Shown here piece after piece: positions 25,976 to 35,420 of a stretch of 64,000 nucleotides of DNA. The notes under the pieces were generated by a model. The model ran no database searches. It worked only from the letters and a program-made list of their open reading frames with translations, and was not told the origin of the DNA. This DNA comes from JAPOXR01 sp965116115. GTDB taxonomy: Bacteria; Pseudomonadota; Alphaproteobacteria; Rhodobacterales; Rhodobacteraceae. A program made the translations under genes and the position numbers. The stretch lies in contig OZ220486.1 in assembly GCA_965116115.1 (NCBI GenBank), positions 2,976,001-3,040,000 on the forward strand. The letters are read 5' to 3'. How positions within the stretch are numbered: position 1 is the first letter of the stretch; every line of letters starts with the position of its first letter.

Positions 25976-27193
25976 ATGCTTGCGATATCATTCTTCTCGC
26001 TGTTTCTTTCCATTGTTCTGATTCAGCTCAGTTCCGGCGGGGTCGGGCCACTGGACGCTCTCTCAGGCATTCAGGCCGGATTCACCACCCAGGAAATCGG
26101 AATACTTGGATCGTCCCACTTCATCGGGTTTTTCATCGGCTGCTGGTGGTCCCCCCGGCTGATCGGAATCATCGGACATTCGCGCGCGTTCGCTGTCTTC
26201 GCCGCGGCGGGAACAGTTGGCATCCTTTCGCATATGATGTGGCTTGATCCTTATGCTTGGTCAGCGATGCGGGTGCTGTCGGGAATGTGCGTCGCCGGCT
26301 GTGTCACGGTGCTTGAGGCATGGCTTCAGGCCAAAACGACAAACGAGACACGGGGCCGGAATGTCGGAATTTACCGTATTGTGGATTTGGCGGGCGGCAT
26401 CTGCAGCCAGCTTTTGATCGCCGTCCTGGAACCTGCCACTTATGCCGCTTACAATCTGCTGGCGATCGTTTGCTGCGCATCGCTGCTGCCACTTGCGCTG
26501 ACCCGCATACCGCAGCCGCCGACCGCAGCCAAATTGCGGCTCAGGCCGATGCTTGGATACAGGATTTCCCCAATGGCCTCGGCCGGGGTGGTGATCGCGG
26601 GCATCACCACCGCTTCCTTTCGTATGGTCGGACCCGTCTACGGTCAGACAACCGGTCTGACCACAGTTCAAATCGGTATCTTCCTCGCGGCGTTCGTTTT
26701 CGGCGGCGCGTTGGCACAATATCCGGCGGGCTGGCTGGCCGACCGGTACGACCGCAGAAAAGTGATGTTCGTTTTTTCCGCCGCCTCAATCGCCGCGTGC
26801 CTGCTGGTCATTTTGCTGTCTGGTTTCAGCGCGGCGGGTCTGCTCGCGGCCTCTGTGATATTCGGGATCGCCGCTTATCCGATTTATTCCATCGCCGCCG
26901 CACATGCGAATGACCATGTGGAAACAGAGCACATGGTTGAACTGAACGCTTCTTTGCTGTTCTATTTCGCCATCGGGGCGATCATCAGCCCGCTGCTCGT
27001 CTCACTGCTCGTCGCCGAACTCGGAGCCTATGCGATGTTTGCATTCATAGCGGCGGCGCATGCCGTTCTGTGCCTGTTCGGATTGATCCGCATGACCAAA
27101 CGGCCGACAACGGCCAAGAACGCTTACGCTTACATACCGCGGACAACATTCATTCTTGGCCGGATGTTCAAACGAAAGAACGGCAGAAGCTGA
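25976..27193 (+). CDS. Major facilitator superfamily transporter (YcaD-like)
   Basis: A 405-residue inner-membrane protein with twelve likely helices. The first helix (ISFFSLFLSIVLIQLSSGGV) begins at the N-terminus. The loop motif GWLADRYDRRKVMFVFS between helices 8 and 9 is the MFS signature in the second half, and a related ARNVGIYR-type cytoplasmic stretch lies in the first half. General plan and the SSHFIGFFIGCWWSPRLIGI helix recall YcaD-type MFS proteins of unknown substrate. Upstream at 25932 stands TTGACA, but the matching -10 is poor. The gene is probably transcribed separately from nusB, with an 86-base gap. The substrate cannot be inferred. Confidence 0.85.
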   Translation: MLAISFFSLFLSIVLIQLSSGGVGPLDALSGIQAGFTTQEIGILGSSHFIGFFIGCWWSPRLIGIIGHSRAFAVFAAAGTVGILSHMMWLDPYAWSAMRVLSGMCVAGCVTVLEAWLQAKTTNETRGRNVGIYRIVDLAGGICSQLLIAVLEPATYAAYNLLAIVCCASLLPLALTRIPQPPTAAKLRLRPMLGYRISPMASAGVVIAGITTASFRMVGPVYGQTTGLTTVQIGIFLAAFVFGGALAQYPAGWLADRYDRRKVMFVFSAASIAACLLVILLSGFSAAGLLAASVIFGIAAYPIYSIAAAHANDHVETEHMVELNASLLFYFAIGAIISPLLVSLLVAELGAYAMFAFIAAAHAVLCLFGLIRMTKRPTTAKNAYAYIPRTTFILGRMFKRKNGRS

Positions 27194-27660
27194 TCGACCG
27201 CAGCGAAACTGTCCCGCGGATTCAGCACGGCGGAACCGAGTGAGGCGGCTGATGTCTGTTCGTTTTCAAGAATTGCCGCCGCACAACCGCTCATCGGATC
27301 ATAACAAGGGCCGGCGACCGCGCCAAACCTGGCTTCGCTCTCATCCATGGGAGCCGGGGGAATGTCCCGCCGGCAAGGAAAACCCGCGACAGGACAGCAC
27401 GGCTGCGGATCTTCAATGAAATGAAAGTTTGCCGCAGCCTCGCGCCGGACGCACATCTGCGGACAACTCTCAATGGAATTATCCTTGGTTTGAATTATAT
27501 GAGGCCAACACCGCATCTCCTGTCAGACCAATATTCCCTGTATCCATACAATACCGAAGCGACAGGCTGCCAGGCACCGCGCCGGGAGAGCATTTTTGTG
27601 ACGTGTAGCGTGGAACTCCGACTTGGGTTAAGAAGGTCGCCGAGCGACTGGATCTTGGCA
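27194..27660. other. Intergenic region before metG with a dispersed repeat
   Basis: No gene seen. It contains a roughly 95-base sequence (27358-27453) that recurs at 48646-48753. The last 200 bases could be a leader for metG; I found no T-box, riboswitch or terminator pattern. The open frame of metG extends into this part but without family similarity. Confidence 0.5.
27358..27453 (+). repeat. Dispersed intergenic repeat, copy A
   Basis: Shares GGGAATGTCCCGCC, GCGACAGGA-AGCACG, CTGCGGATC, CAATGAAA and CTCGCGCCG-ACGC with 48646-48753 in the same order and orientation. Short insertions distinguish the copies. Each lies upstream of a same-strand gene. Origin unknown. Confidence 0.6.
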
Positions 27661-29385
27661 ATGGCACGTGTGTTGATCACTTCCGCGATTCCGTACATCA
27701 ACGGAATCAAACATCTCGGCAACCTTGTCGGCAGCCAGCTCCCAGCGGATCTGTATGCGCGTTACCTGCGCCAGCGCGGCCATGAAGTGATGTTCATCTG
27801 CGCGACCGACGAACACGGAACCCCGGCGGAGCTTGCGGCCAGAGACGCGGACATGGAGGTGACCGATTACTGCGACCAGATGCACGACACCCAAAAACGC
27901 CTCGGGGAGGGATTTCGGCTGTCATTCGATCATTTTGGACGGTCATCCAGCGACAGGAACCGCCGGCTCACTCAGCATTTTGCCGGAAAACTCGCCGAAA
28001 ACGGATATATCCGCGAAGTCGAAGAATATCAGCTGTACTCGGTCGCCGACGGCCGGTTCCTGCCTGACCGGTATGTTCGCGGCGAATGTCCTGCCTGCGG
28101 TTATGACCGCGCCCGCGGCGACCAGTGCGAAAACTGCACCAAACAGCTGGATCCCAAAGATCTGATCAATCCCAAGTCAGAGATTTCCGGATCAGCCGAT
28201 CTGGAAATGCGGCGAACCAAACATCTGTATCTACGCCAGTCGGAGTTCCGCGGACGCTTGGAGGAATGGATCGACTCAAATCACGACTGGCCTGTGTTGA
28301 CAACCTCGATAGCCAGAAAGTGGCTGCGCGACGGCGAAGGCCTGCAGGACCGGGGCATCACGCGCGATCTCGACTGGGGCGTGCCCGTTCGCAAGGGAGA
28401 CGCCGACTGGCCCGGGATGGAGGACAAAGTCTTTTATGTCTGGTTTGACGCGCCGATCGAATATATCGCCGCGACTGCGGAATGGGCCGATCTGCATGAC
28501 CGTTCAGACGCCGACTGGCTGCGCTGGTGGCGCACGGACAAGGGCGCATCGGATGTGCGCTATGTGCAGTTTATGGGAAAGGACAACGTGCCTTTCCATA
28601 CACTCTCGTTTCCGGTGACAATCATGGGTTCGGGCGAGCCTTGGAAACTTGTCGATTACATCAAGTCTTTCAATTTCCTCAACTATGACGGCGGGCAGTT
28701 TTCAACGAGTCTAGGGCGCGGCGTGTTCATGGATCAGGCACTTGACCTGCTGCCCGCCGACTACTGGAGATGGTGGCTGCTTTCGCATGCGCCGGAATAT
28801 TCCGACAGTGAGTTCACTTGGGACGGCTTCGTTACCAATGTGAACAAGGATCTCGCGGATGTGCTCGGCAATTTTGTCCGCAGAATCACGAAATTCGCCG
28901 CGGCGCGTTTCGGAAGCGCAGTTCCGGAATGCGAATGGGGTCCGGCAGAACATGCATTCGTCGAGAATCTGCAAACCCGCATCAGAAAATACGAAGAGCA
29001 GATGGACGCGATCGAGGTGCGCAAGGCTGCCCGTGAACTGCGCGGAATCTGGGCCGCCGGAAACGAATTTCTGCAGTCTTCCGAGCCGTGGAAAGCGGCG
29101 CGCCTGGACAAGGGCGGAGCCACGGCGTCGGTTGCCCTTTGCCTCAATCTGGTGCGCCTTTACGCCATACTCTCGCAGCCGTTCGTGCCGGATTTTTCCG
29201 CATCGATCCTGCGTGACATGAACAGCCGGGAGAATGCCTGGCCGGACGATGTGAGAAAATCTCTGGGAGCGCTGGCAGCGGGCCATGAATTCTCGCTGCC
29301 GGATGTCGCGTTCAGCAAAATCTCAGCCGGGCAGCGCGACAGCTGGAGGAAAAAATTTGCCGGAAGCGACCGAACGGAACAGTGA
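27661..29385 (+). CDS. metG: Methionyl-tRNA synthetase
   Basis: Charges tRNA-Met. The 574-residue class I enzyme has the Rossmann start MARVLITSAIPYINGIKHLG with the HIGH-type motif as HLGN, a four-Cys zinc knuckle (CPACGYDRARGDQCENC) and the catalytic loop GGQFSTSLGRGVF in place of KMSKS, close to the KFSTS form of some bacterial relatives but with Q for K. The C-terminal anticodon-binding helix bundle is present; there is no tRNA-binding OB-fold appendix. ATG 27661 was chosen over upstream in-frame codons because the family N-terminus starts there. The 3' end overlaps the helicase gene by 29 bases. Confidence 0.95.
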   Translation: MARVLITSAIPYINGIKHLGNLVGSQLPADLYARYLRQRGHEVMFICATDEHGTPAELAARDADMEVTDYCDQMHDTQKRLGEGFRLSFDHFGRSSSDRNRRLTQHFAGKLAENGYIREVEEYQLYSVADGRFLPDRYVRGECPACGYDRARGDQCENCTKQLDPKDLINPKSEISGSADLEMRRTKHLYLRQSEFRGRLEEWIDSNHDWPVLTTSIARKWLRDGEGLQDRGITRDLDWGVPVRKGDADWPGMEDKVFYVWFDAPIEYIAATAEWADLHDRSDADWLRWWRTDKGASDVRYVQFMGKDNVPFHTLSFPVTIMGSGEPWKLVDYIKSFNFLNYDGGQFSTSLGRGVFMDQALDLLPADYWRWWLLSHAPEYSDSEFTWDGFVTNVNKDLADVLGNFVRRITKFAAARFGSAVPECEWGPAEHAFVENLQTRIRKYEEQMDAIEVRKAARELRGIWAAGNEFLQSSEPWKAARLDKGGATASVALCLNLVRLYAILSQPFVPDFSASILRDMNSRENAWPDDVRKSLGALAAGHEFSLPDVAFSKISAGQRDSWRKKFAGSDRTEQ

Positions 29386-30997
29386 CCGCGCGCCGAAGCC
29401 GCAACCTGCCACGGGCCCGCTGAGCGCACGGGAAAATATTACATTTGATAGCCGCTCGAATTACGCGCTCCAGAGAATGGCCTGCGGAGAAAACAATCTG
29501 CTTATCACCGGGAAAGCGGGCACCGGCAAATCAACTCTGCTGACCGCATATCTCAGGGACCGTCCCGAGGGAACGGCGGTCGTGGCCCCGACCGGCGTGG
29601 CCGCCCTGCGGGTCGGCGGCCAGACAATTCACCGGTTCTTTGGATTCTCAGTCAATGTCACGCCGGAAACTGCCCGGCGAATGAAATCCAACCGGTCTCC
29701 GAATCTGTTCAAGTCACTGCGAACCCTCATCATTGATGAAGTGTCAATGCTGCGGGCCGACCTTCACGACTGCATAGACATGTTCCTGCGGAAGTTCGGC
29801 CCTCAAAGAAACAAACCGTTCGGCGGCGTACACATGATTTACGTGGGCGATTTGTACCAGCTCCCGCCTGTCGTAACGAGATCCGAGCGGGAATTCTTCT
29901 GGACACATTACGATTCTCCATATTTTTTCAGTGCCGGAGGCGTCCAGGAAACCAGCTTGGAAATTATTGAATTGGAAAAGATCCACCGCCAGCATGATCC
30001 TGTTTTCATTGACATTCTGGAGAATATTCGAAATAATTCCGTAACCGATGAGGATATCAACGCTTTGAACCGGAGAGTCGATCCGGATTTTGAAAGCGGT
30101 GAAAACGGGTTTTATGTCACGCTCACGTCCACAAATGCGCGGGCGGACAAAATCAATGCTGAACAACTCGGCCTGCTCTCCTCCCGCAAAAGGAAGTCGA
30201 CTGCTGAAATTTCCGGAGACTTCACACGGGATTATTTTCCGGCGCCGGTTGAACTGGAATACAAAGCCGGTGCCCAGATCATGCTGTTGAACAACGATTC
30301 GGACGGACGCTGGGTCAATGGATCGACCGGAGTCATCCAGACGTGCGGAACTGATTCCGCCGGCATGCCTTTTGTCAGAGTCCTCCTGAATGACTCCTCC
30401 GACTCTGTCCGCGTTGAACCGCATGAATGGCAAGTCTACAGGCCCGAACCGCACTCCGGCACGATCGAATATGTTCTGGCCGGCAGATTCCGACAGCTTC
30501 CGTTCCGTCTCGCATGGGCCGTCACGATTCACAAAAGCCAAGGCTTGACTCTGGACAAAACGATCATCGATCTGACTCGGGTCTTCTCTCACGGTCAGGC
30601 ATATGTCGCTTTGAGCCGCTGCCGGACTTTGGAAGGCATTATACTGACGCGTCCGATCGAACGACAGCACATCCGAACCGACTGGAGGGTGCAGAAATAT
30701 CTCGCAGCCAGAGCAAGAGAAAAGTCCGCCGACCGGCATGACCGGGAATCCCGGCGGAAACTGCTTGAAGACGCGCTGCTGAATCAAACGCAGGTTCAAA
30801 TTGAATATGTCAGCGCGAAGAACCAGCGGACTGTCCGAATTTTGACCCCGACCGACATCGGAAAACGGGAGTACAAGGGCAGCTTGTATGATGGCCTTGA
30901 AGCTTATTGTCACGAACGTCGGGCTATGAGGAATTTCCGGCTGGATGGAATCGTCAAAGTCGAACCTGTCAGACCGCATAATGGCCGGATCCGCTGA
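29357..30997 (+). CDS. PIF1-like DNA helicase with C-terminal WYL domain
   Basis: A 546-residue SF1 helicase. Walker A is LLITGKAGTGKSTLL (about residues 50-64), followed by VVAPTGVAALRVGGQTIHRF (motif Ia), Walker B LRTLIIDEVSMLRADL, motif III VGDLYQLPPV, and late motifs TIHKSQGLTLDKTIIDLTRV and YVALSRCRTLEGI, all as in PIF1. The last 65 residues (VQIEYVSAKNQRTVRILTPT to MRNFRLDGIVKVEP) form a WYL domain, thought to sense nucleic acids or nucleotides. I chose TTG 29357 because a strong GGAGG lies seven bases upstream; an ATG at 29285 would overlap metG by 100 bases. Likely role in DNA repair or G-quadruplex unwinding. Confidence 0.88.
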   Translation: MPEATERNSDRAPKPQPATGPLSARENITFDSRSNYALQRMACGENNLLITGKAGTGKSTLLTAYLRDRPEGTAVVAPTGVAALRVGGQTIHRFFGFSVNVTPETARRMKSNRSPNLFKSLRTLIIDEVSMLRADLHDCIDMFLRKFGPQRNKPFGGVHMIYVGDLYQLPPVVTRSEREFFWTHYDSPYFFSAGGVQETSLEIIELEKIHRQHDPVFIDILENIRNNSVTDEDINALNRRVDPDFESGENGFYVTLTSTNARADKINAEQLGLLSSRKRKSTAEISGDFTRDYFPAPVELEYKAGAQIMLLNNDSDGRWVNGSTGVIQTCGTDSAGMPFVRVLLNDSSDSVRVEPHEWQVYRPEPHSGTIEYVLAGRFRQLPFRLAWAVTIHKSQGLTLDKTIIDLTRVFSHGQAYVALSRCRTLEGIILTRPIERQHIRTDWRVQKYLAARAREKSADRHDRESRRKLLEDALLNQTQVQIEYVSAKNQRTVRILTPTDIGKREYKGSLYDGLEAYCHERRAMRNFRLDGIVKVEPVRPHNGRIR

Positions 30998-32071
30998 AGC
31001 CGCTCCGGCTTTCACTGGCTGCATCCGCAGAATCAAATCACGAATCCGGCTGTTTCATTCATTGACCCGGACATTGCCACAGAGGATTCGCTCTCAGCGA
31101 AAATTTGAGAAAGCCGCATCGCTGGCCTTCCGGCATATTCAGTTTCGATATGCCCGGCGCAGCCGGCTGCAAATTGGCCAAAGCCGCAGATTACACGCGG
31201 TTAACCGCAGACCAGCTGCTGAAATTTTCTCCAAGTGCAGACGGCTCCAACCGCTGCACCGAGGCTAAATGCCGCAGCTGATGCTTGCTACAGAGGCGTC
31301 TTGCCGGGAGAGGCAACTGACATGACTGACATGACAATCTGTTCCCGGCAAAAGAGTTAAATCGCCGGAATTCATCCCGCTTTTGCGATGTGCTTCTGTG
31401 CTTACTGTTCGATACAACTGTCAGACGTGGTAAGAAATTGTAAAATATTCAGTCATATATCCGCGGTTTTAGTTTGGCAGTCAAAGCGGGACAGCCGTTC
31501 TGTTTCCAAGCCGTTTTTCAGAAGCTCAGGCGGCGGCAGGAAACTCCTCTTCGGGCTGAAAAGAAAACTTTCCTCGGGACTGCCCAAAGTTCCGCCGCAA
31601 AGTTGAGGAACCCTGATCGGGTTAATCCGCAGCAGCAGCGTTCAGCGGTTTTCTAAAACAGACCAGCGGCGGGATTGTCCAACTGTCATAAACCAAGGCT
31701 GATAGCGAAGCCTTGCTGAAACCGCGTTGAATCCTCAAGATTTCTGCGCTTTTCCTCCACGGCTGACAGATATTCCCAGCCGGGCAAGCAAGAAGGGTCG
31801 GGGAAAACCTCGAACGGAACCTTCGCGCTTTCATGATTGCCGTCATATGCCTGACCACAGCCGCGTTTCCCGCCAAGTTGCCATTGGATTGGCTCTATTC
31901 CAGCGTTCCCAGGACCTGCAACTAACACCGGCGGCGGAGTCGGAGAGTGATTTTCAGGACACATCCCGGATACGTTCTATTGGAAAGTATCAGGCTGCGG
32001 CGCATCCCCGGTCTGCGCGTGGCTCGTTCCGGCCGCCGCGCAACGATTACGGCACGGCACGGCTTGGAAAC
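30998..32071. other. Gene-free stretch between the helicase and the autotransporter
   Basis: More than 1 kb without a supportable gene. The longest open frames are shadows or lack ribosome sites. A 43-codon frame at 31150-31281 with two Cys pairs has no ribosome site. Text composition looks like decayed coding DNA, but I recognise no family. Confidence 0.45.
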
Positions 32072-32102
32072 ATCCCGCCCCGGCCGGCGGCCGGAGCGGG
32101 AT
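32072..32102 (-). terminator. Strong hairpin after the autotransporter gene
   Basis: On the minus strand ATCCCGCTCCGGCC pairs with GGCCGGGGCGGGAT across a three-base loop, a 14-bp stem with one G-U pair, followed by GTTTCC. It lies 13 bases beyond the stop codon and is likely a transcription terminator, though the U-run is short. Confidence 0.55.
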
Positions 32103-32114
32103 CGCCGTATCAGG

Positions 32115-34877
32115 TCAGAAGCGGAAGCCGAGCGTCAGCCCGCCGCCGAACTCGGAATTGCCGCCGCCGGCGGTCGCGTAGTACGCTTCCCCGGACAGCA
32201 TCGTCCCGCCGTCCTCCGAAAGGCTCAGTTCGCCGCCGAGGCCGAGCCGGCCCCAGGTCGCCTTCGGTTCCGAAGCGAGTTTCGTTCCCGACGCCGTCAT
32301 GCCGCGGTCTGATGAGAATTCGTGCTCCACATCCAGGGAGGCGTACACCGCCGCGCCCGCGGCGACCTCGCCGATCTCCGCCGTCACGCCGAGGCGGGCC
32401 TTGAGGCTTCTGCCCGAACCCGACACCTTGCCGCTGCCGGCGACACCCTCCAAGTCGCTGAACTCGTCGACCTTGACCGACGAAAAGACCAAGCCGCCGC
32501 GCGGCGTCAGCGTCATTCCCTCCAGTTCCGTCCGCATGCCGGCCTCCACGCCGAGCGCGTGCCCCGAACCGGACACATCGGACCTGGACAGGTTGCCGCT
32601 GCCGGGCATGTCATCGGACGACATCAGCTCGATGCCGCTGAACTTCGAATACGAAAACCAGCCCCTGACATACACGGCGTCCGCGCTGCCGTAGGTCAAA
32701 GACGCCCCTGCGCCCGTGCCCGACGCCTTGACCGTGCCGCCGTGCTTCACCGTCGCCTTGCCCCGCCGGTGATGCGCGCTCACTCCAACCGTCAGATCCT
32801 CCCCGGCGGGAAAATCAAACCCGGAAGCGACGCCCCAGCGCGTGAAGTCCCAGGCCAGCGCCCGTCCGGCCGTGCCCTCGGAAGTCGTCGAACCCGCCGC
32901 CTGCCGCTCGCCTTCGCCGCCATCGAACGCGGCCCAGACATTGTTGCCATCCGATGCGCCGCGGGGCAGGCGGGGCGCGGGCGCGTTCAGATCCAGAAGC
33001 GCCGACGGCAGAACCTCGTAAACACGCGCCCGCGCGTGGTACTGCCTCTCCTCCGCACCGGTCGGCTTGAACTTATAGCCCTCCTCAAGCTCTTCCAGAA
33101 CCGACGTCCGCACGGCGCGGTAGACGCCCTTCGTTTCGCCGGCCGACTTCAACGCCCGCCCCGCCGTCAGAGCCGTCTCCGCGCCGGAAGCGTCGCGGAT
33201 CCTGAATACCGTCTCCGCGGCGTTGCGGATCTCGCCGACGACCGTGCCGGTGAAACCGTCGCCGTCCATCACCAGGATGACCGTCATGTCGCCCTCGGCG
33301 TTCGCCTTGACCGCGGTGCCGGACGCCGCGCTCACATGCGCCCGCGGACCGATCACCACCGTCCCGCCCTTGACCATGTGCACGCCGGCGAAACCTTCGC
33401 CGCCGCCCGCGACCGTGCCGTGGACCTCGACCGTCTGCGCGCGTGTCCCATCCTTGAGCAAGGCCCCGTCGACATGGACGCCGTCCCGACGGGACTTCAC
33501 TTCCGCCCCTTCGTCAACCTTCACCTTGATCACGCCGCCCGCTGACGTGAAACCGTTCATAACGTAAATTCCGTCCCATACGGCATCGATGACGCCGCCT
33601 TTCACATCGACCGTCACCGGGATGCTCTTGTCATCATCGCCGTAGACCTTGACATAGACGCCGAAGGAACCCGAATCGATCATGCCCGACGATTCGATCA
33701 CGACGGCCCGCGGCTTCCCGTCCTTATCGTCCGAGTCCAGGGTCACTCCCTCGTACAGCACGCGGATTCCGCCCGATTCATTATCACGAGGAGACGCGCC
33801 GCCCGTGAAAATCTTTCCGCCGGAACCGTGCTTCACCGTCACCGTCCCGGTGCCTTTGTGCGTGACGCTGATGCCGCCGGCATTTACATATCCGTACCCG
33901 TTGGCGTGAATCTCGCCGTTGTTCGTGATCGTCACATCGGAACGGCCGCTGATTTCTTTGTCCGTGTCTCCTATCTGAATTCCGGATCCACCGATCACAG
34001 CGGTCCGTGTGCCGAGTTTCACGCCTTCGGCCGCGTCTACCGTGATATCGCCGTCAGTATGGTGATCTATATAGACGCCCGAGGAGTTTGAAGATCCAGA
34101 GGCCAGTATCGTTCCCCCGGTGATATCGATGACGATCGGAATCTCCGAACCGGCCGCCGGGCTTTTAGTGGTCACCCAGATGCCGGCCGGACTTACATGG
34201 CTGCTTTTGGACAAGTCGATGTCGGCCGACGAAATGACTTGGATGCCGTCTGTCTTTCCGGCTTTCCCCTTGTGCCACACATAGATCCCGGTCTGCAAAT
34301 TGTTCACGCCCGATTCGCGGACGGCGACTATCTTTCCCGCCTTGTGGTGAACTTTCGCCAGACCTTCGCCTTTGCGCTCCAAATATATCCCCGCCACCAG
34401 CCATGATCTGGTCTGCTGCGCGTGGATTTCGCCGTTGTTGACGACCGTCACGGCCTTCTCTCCGGCGCTTCCGGGACCGTTGTCTTCGTCGATGTAAATG
34501 CCGCCGTCATCGATGATCGGCGACGTCGCCGTGCCGATCTTCCCGCCGCTCTCCAGTGTCAGCGTCAAACCCGTCGACAGATTCAAACCGTCGCAATCGA
34601 GAACTTTCTTATATGTTCCGCCATAGCTGAGATCGGGCAGATCGCCCCCGTCGATCGCCACGGAAGTGCTGCCGGCGGCGCTTGAGAGAAGCGACTTGCA
34701 GTCTGTCGCCGCGGTCTGCGCGACAGCCGTCATGGGAACTGACGAAAACGCCGCCAGCCCGGCGGCGGTCAGGCCGGCGCAAAGGAGGCCAGCGTAACGG
34801 CCACGCCCGTGCCCCGGCAGGCGGAAGTCAGCCGCGCTTAGAGACTGTGCCCCCCCCCCAGCTGATGCCGCGGACAT
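32115..34877 (-). CDS. Type V autotransporter adhesin, possibly phase-variable
   Basis: The open frame encodes a signal peptide (RYAGLLCAGLTAAGLAAFSS, cleavage after VAQ), a beta-helix passenger of about 560 residues built of repeats such as TITNNGEIHANGYGYVNAGG and KVDEGAEVKSRRDGVHVDGA, and a C-terminal outer-membrane beta-barrel ending GGLTLGFRF with the terminal Phe typical of secreted barrels. Cys are nearly absent. The best start, ATG at 34912-34914 with AAGGA seven bases upstream, is in another frame: a ten-G tract (34850-34859) lies between. With nine G that start runs into this frame; with ten it stops after 28 codons. In the present state only the weakly supported ATG at 34875-34877 could express it. 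Coordinates given are for that ATG (920 residues). Confidence 0.85.
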   Translation of the reverse strand: MSAASAGGGAQSLSAADFRLPGHGRGRYAGLLCAGLTAAGLAAFSSVPMTAVAQTAATDCKSLLSSAAGSTSVAIDGGDLPDLSYGGTYKKVLDCDGLNLSTGLTLTLESGGKIGTATSPIIDDGGIYIDEDNGPGSAGEKAVTVVNNGEIHAQQTRSWLVAGIYLERKGEGLAKVHHKAGKIVAVRESGVNNLQTGIYVWHKGKAGKTDGIQVISSADIDLSKSSHVSPAGIWVTTKSPAAGSEIPIVIDITGGTILASGSSNSSGVYIDHHTDGDITVDAAEGVKLGTRTAVIGGSGIQIGDTDKEISGRSDVTITNNGEIHANGYGYVNAGGISVTHKGTGTVTVKHGSGGKIFTGGASPRDNESGGIRVLYEGVTLDSDDKDGKPRAVVIESSGMIDSGSFGVYVKVYGDDDKSIPVTVDVKGGVIDAVWDGIYVMNGFTSAGGVIKVKVDEGAEVKSRRDGVHVDGALLKDGTRAQTVEVHGTVAGGGEGFAGVHMVKGGTVVIGPRAHVSAASGTAVKANAEGDMTVILVMDGDGFTGTVVGEIRNAAETVFRIRDASGAETALTAGRALKSAGETKGVYRAVRTSVLEELEEGYKFKPTGAEERQYHARARVYEVLPSALLDLNAPAPRLPRGASDGNNVWAAFDGGEGERQAAGSTTSEGTAGRALAWDFTRWGVASGFDFPAGEDLTVGVSAHHRRGKATVKHGGTVKASGTGAGASLTYGSADAVYVRGWFSYSKFSGIELMSSDDMPGSGNLSRSDVSGSGHALGVEAGMRTELEGMTLTPRGGLVFSSVKVDEFSDLEGVAGSGKVSGSGRSLKARLGVTAEIGEVAAGAAVYASLDVEHEFSSDRGMTASGTKLASEPKATWGRLGLGGELSLSEDGGTMLSGEAYYATAGGGNSEFGGGLTLGFRF
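34850..34859 (-). repeat. Ten-G tract inside the autotransporter 5' coding region
   Basis: Ten C on the plus strand, ten G in the mRNA. It begins 55 bases after the ATG at 34914. Deleting one G, or adding two, joins that start to the autotransporter frame. The position just inside the start of a surface-protein gene is typical of slipped-strand phase variation. Confidence 0.8.
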
Positions 34878-34914
34878 CCATCCGCCGCGCGGCGAAACGT
34901 TCAATATGTTCCAT

Positions 34915-35420
34915 TTTCTTTTCCTTGCATTCACATATGTCTTCAGAATACGCAGCCGCCGACCCGGCATCCGGACGGATACCGGCGCGGCCGCTCCTCA
35001 CGCAACTCTATCACGAACCCGCGCAGGACGCATCCCTGAAACCGCCGGCCCGCAGCAAAAACAAACGCCGTGTTGCATGAAAGCGACACCGCCGGGCGGA
35101 ATATCCCGCTGGTTGTCTCAAATCAGGCATGTCAGCGTGGCAGCCCTGTTCAGGAACCCGCTTTGCTTGACCCCTTTCTTTCCTTCCGCATCGGGGGACT
35201 GCGCGTCTTTCACCGGTTCGGCACAGGCGGCCGGCAGCCAAACGCGGAGCCGGGCGACAGCATGCGCAAGAGCTTTCACCGCCGGGTCCATTGAGGTCGA
35301 TCCGAAATCGCGGTCTGCAACCAAAGCTGCGCGCTTCAGAGTTCAATCGGGAAGGCATTCCGCGCCGGATTGACAAAAATTGCTTTTTGGCCGGATTCGC
35401 CGTCCGCGGTCTCACCGGCA
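34915..35420. other. Divergent region between the autotransporter and the thiamine operon
   Basis: No gene seen. The part next to 34914 holds the autotransporter ribosome site and presumably its promoter. Bases 35303-35352 (AATCGCGGTCTGCA, then CTTCAGAGTTCAATCGGG) resemble the right terminal repeat of the IS30 elements and may be a relic of one. Confidence 0.45.

Noticed and set aside
31150..31281. 43-codon frame with two Cys pairs (CKLAK, CTEAKC)
   Set aside because: No ribosome site; a zinc-ribbon-like pattern can arise by chance in such a short frame.
32322..33545. 407-codon open frame on the plus strand
   Set aside because: Lies wholly antisense to the autotransporter gene, is rich in Arg and His as expected of the complement of GC-rich coding DNA, and has no recognisable domain.
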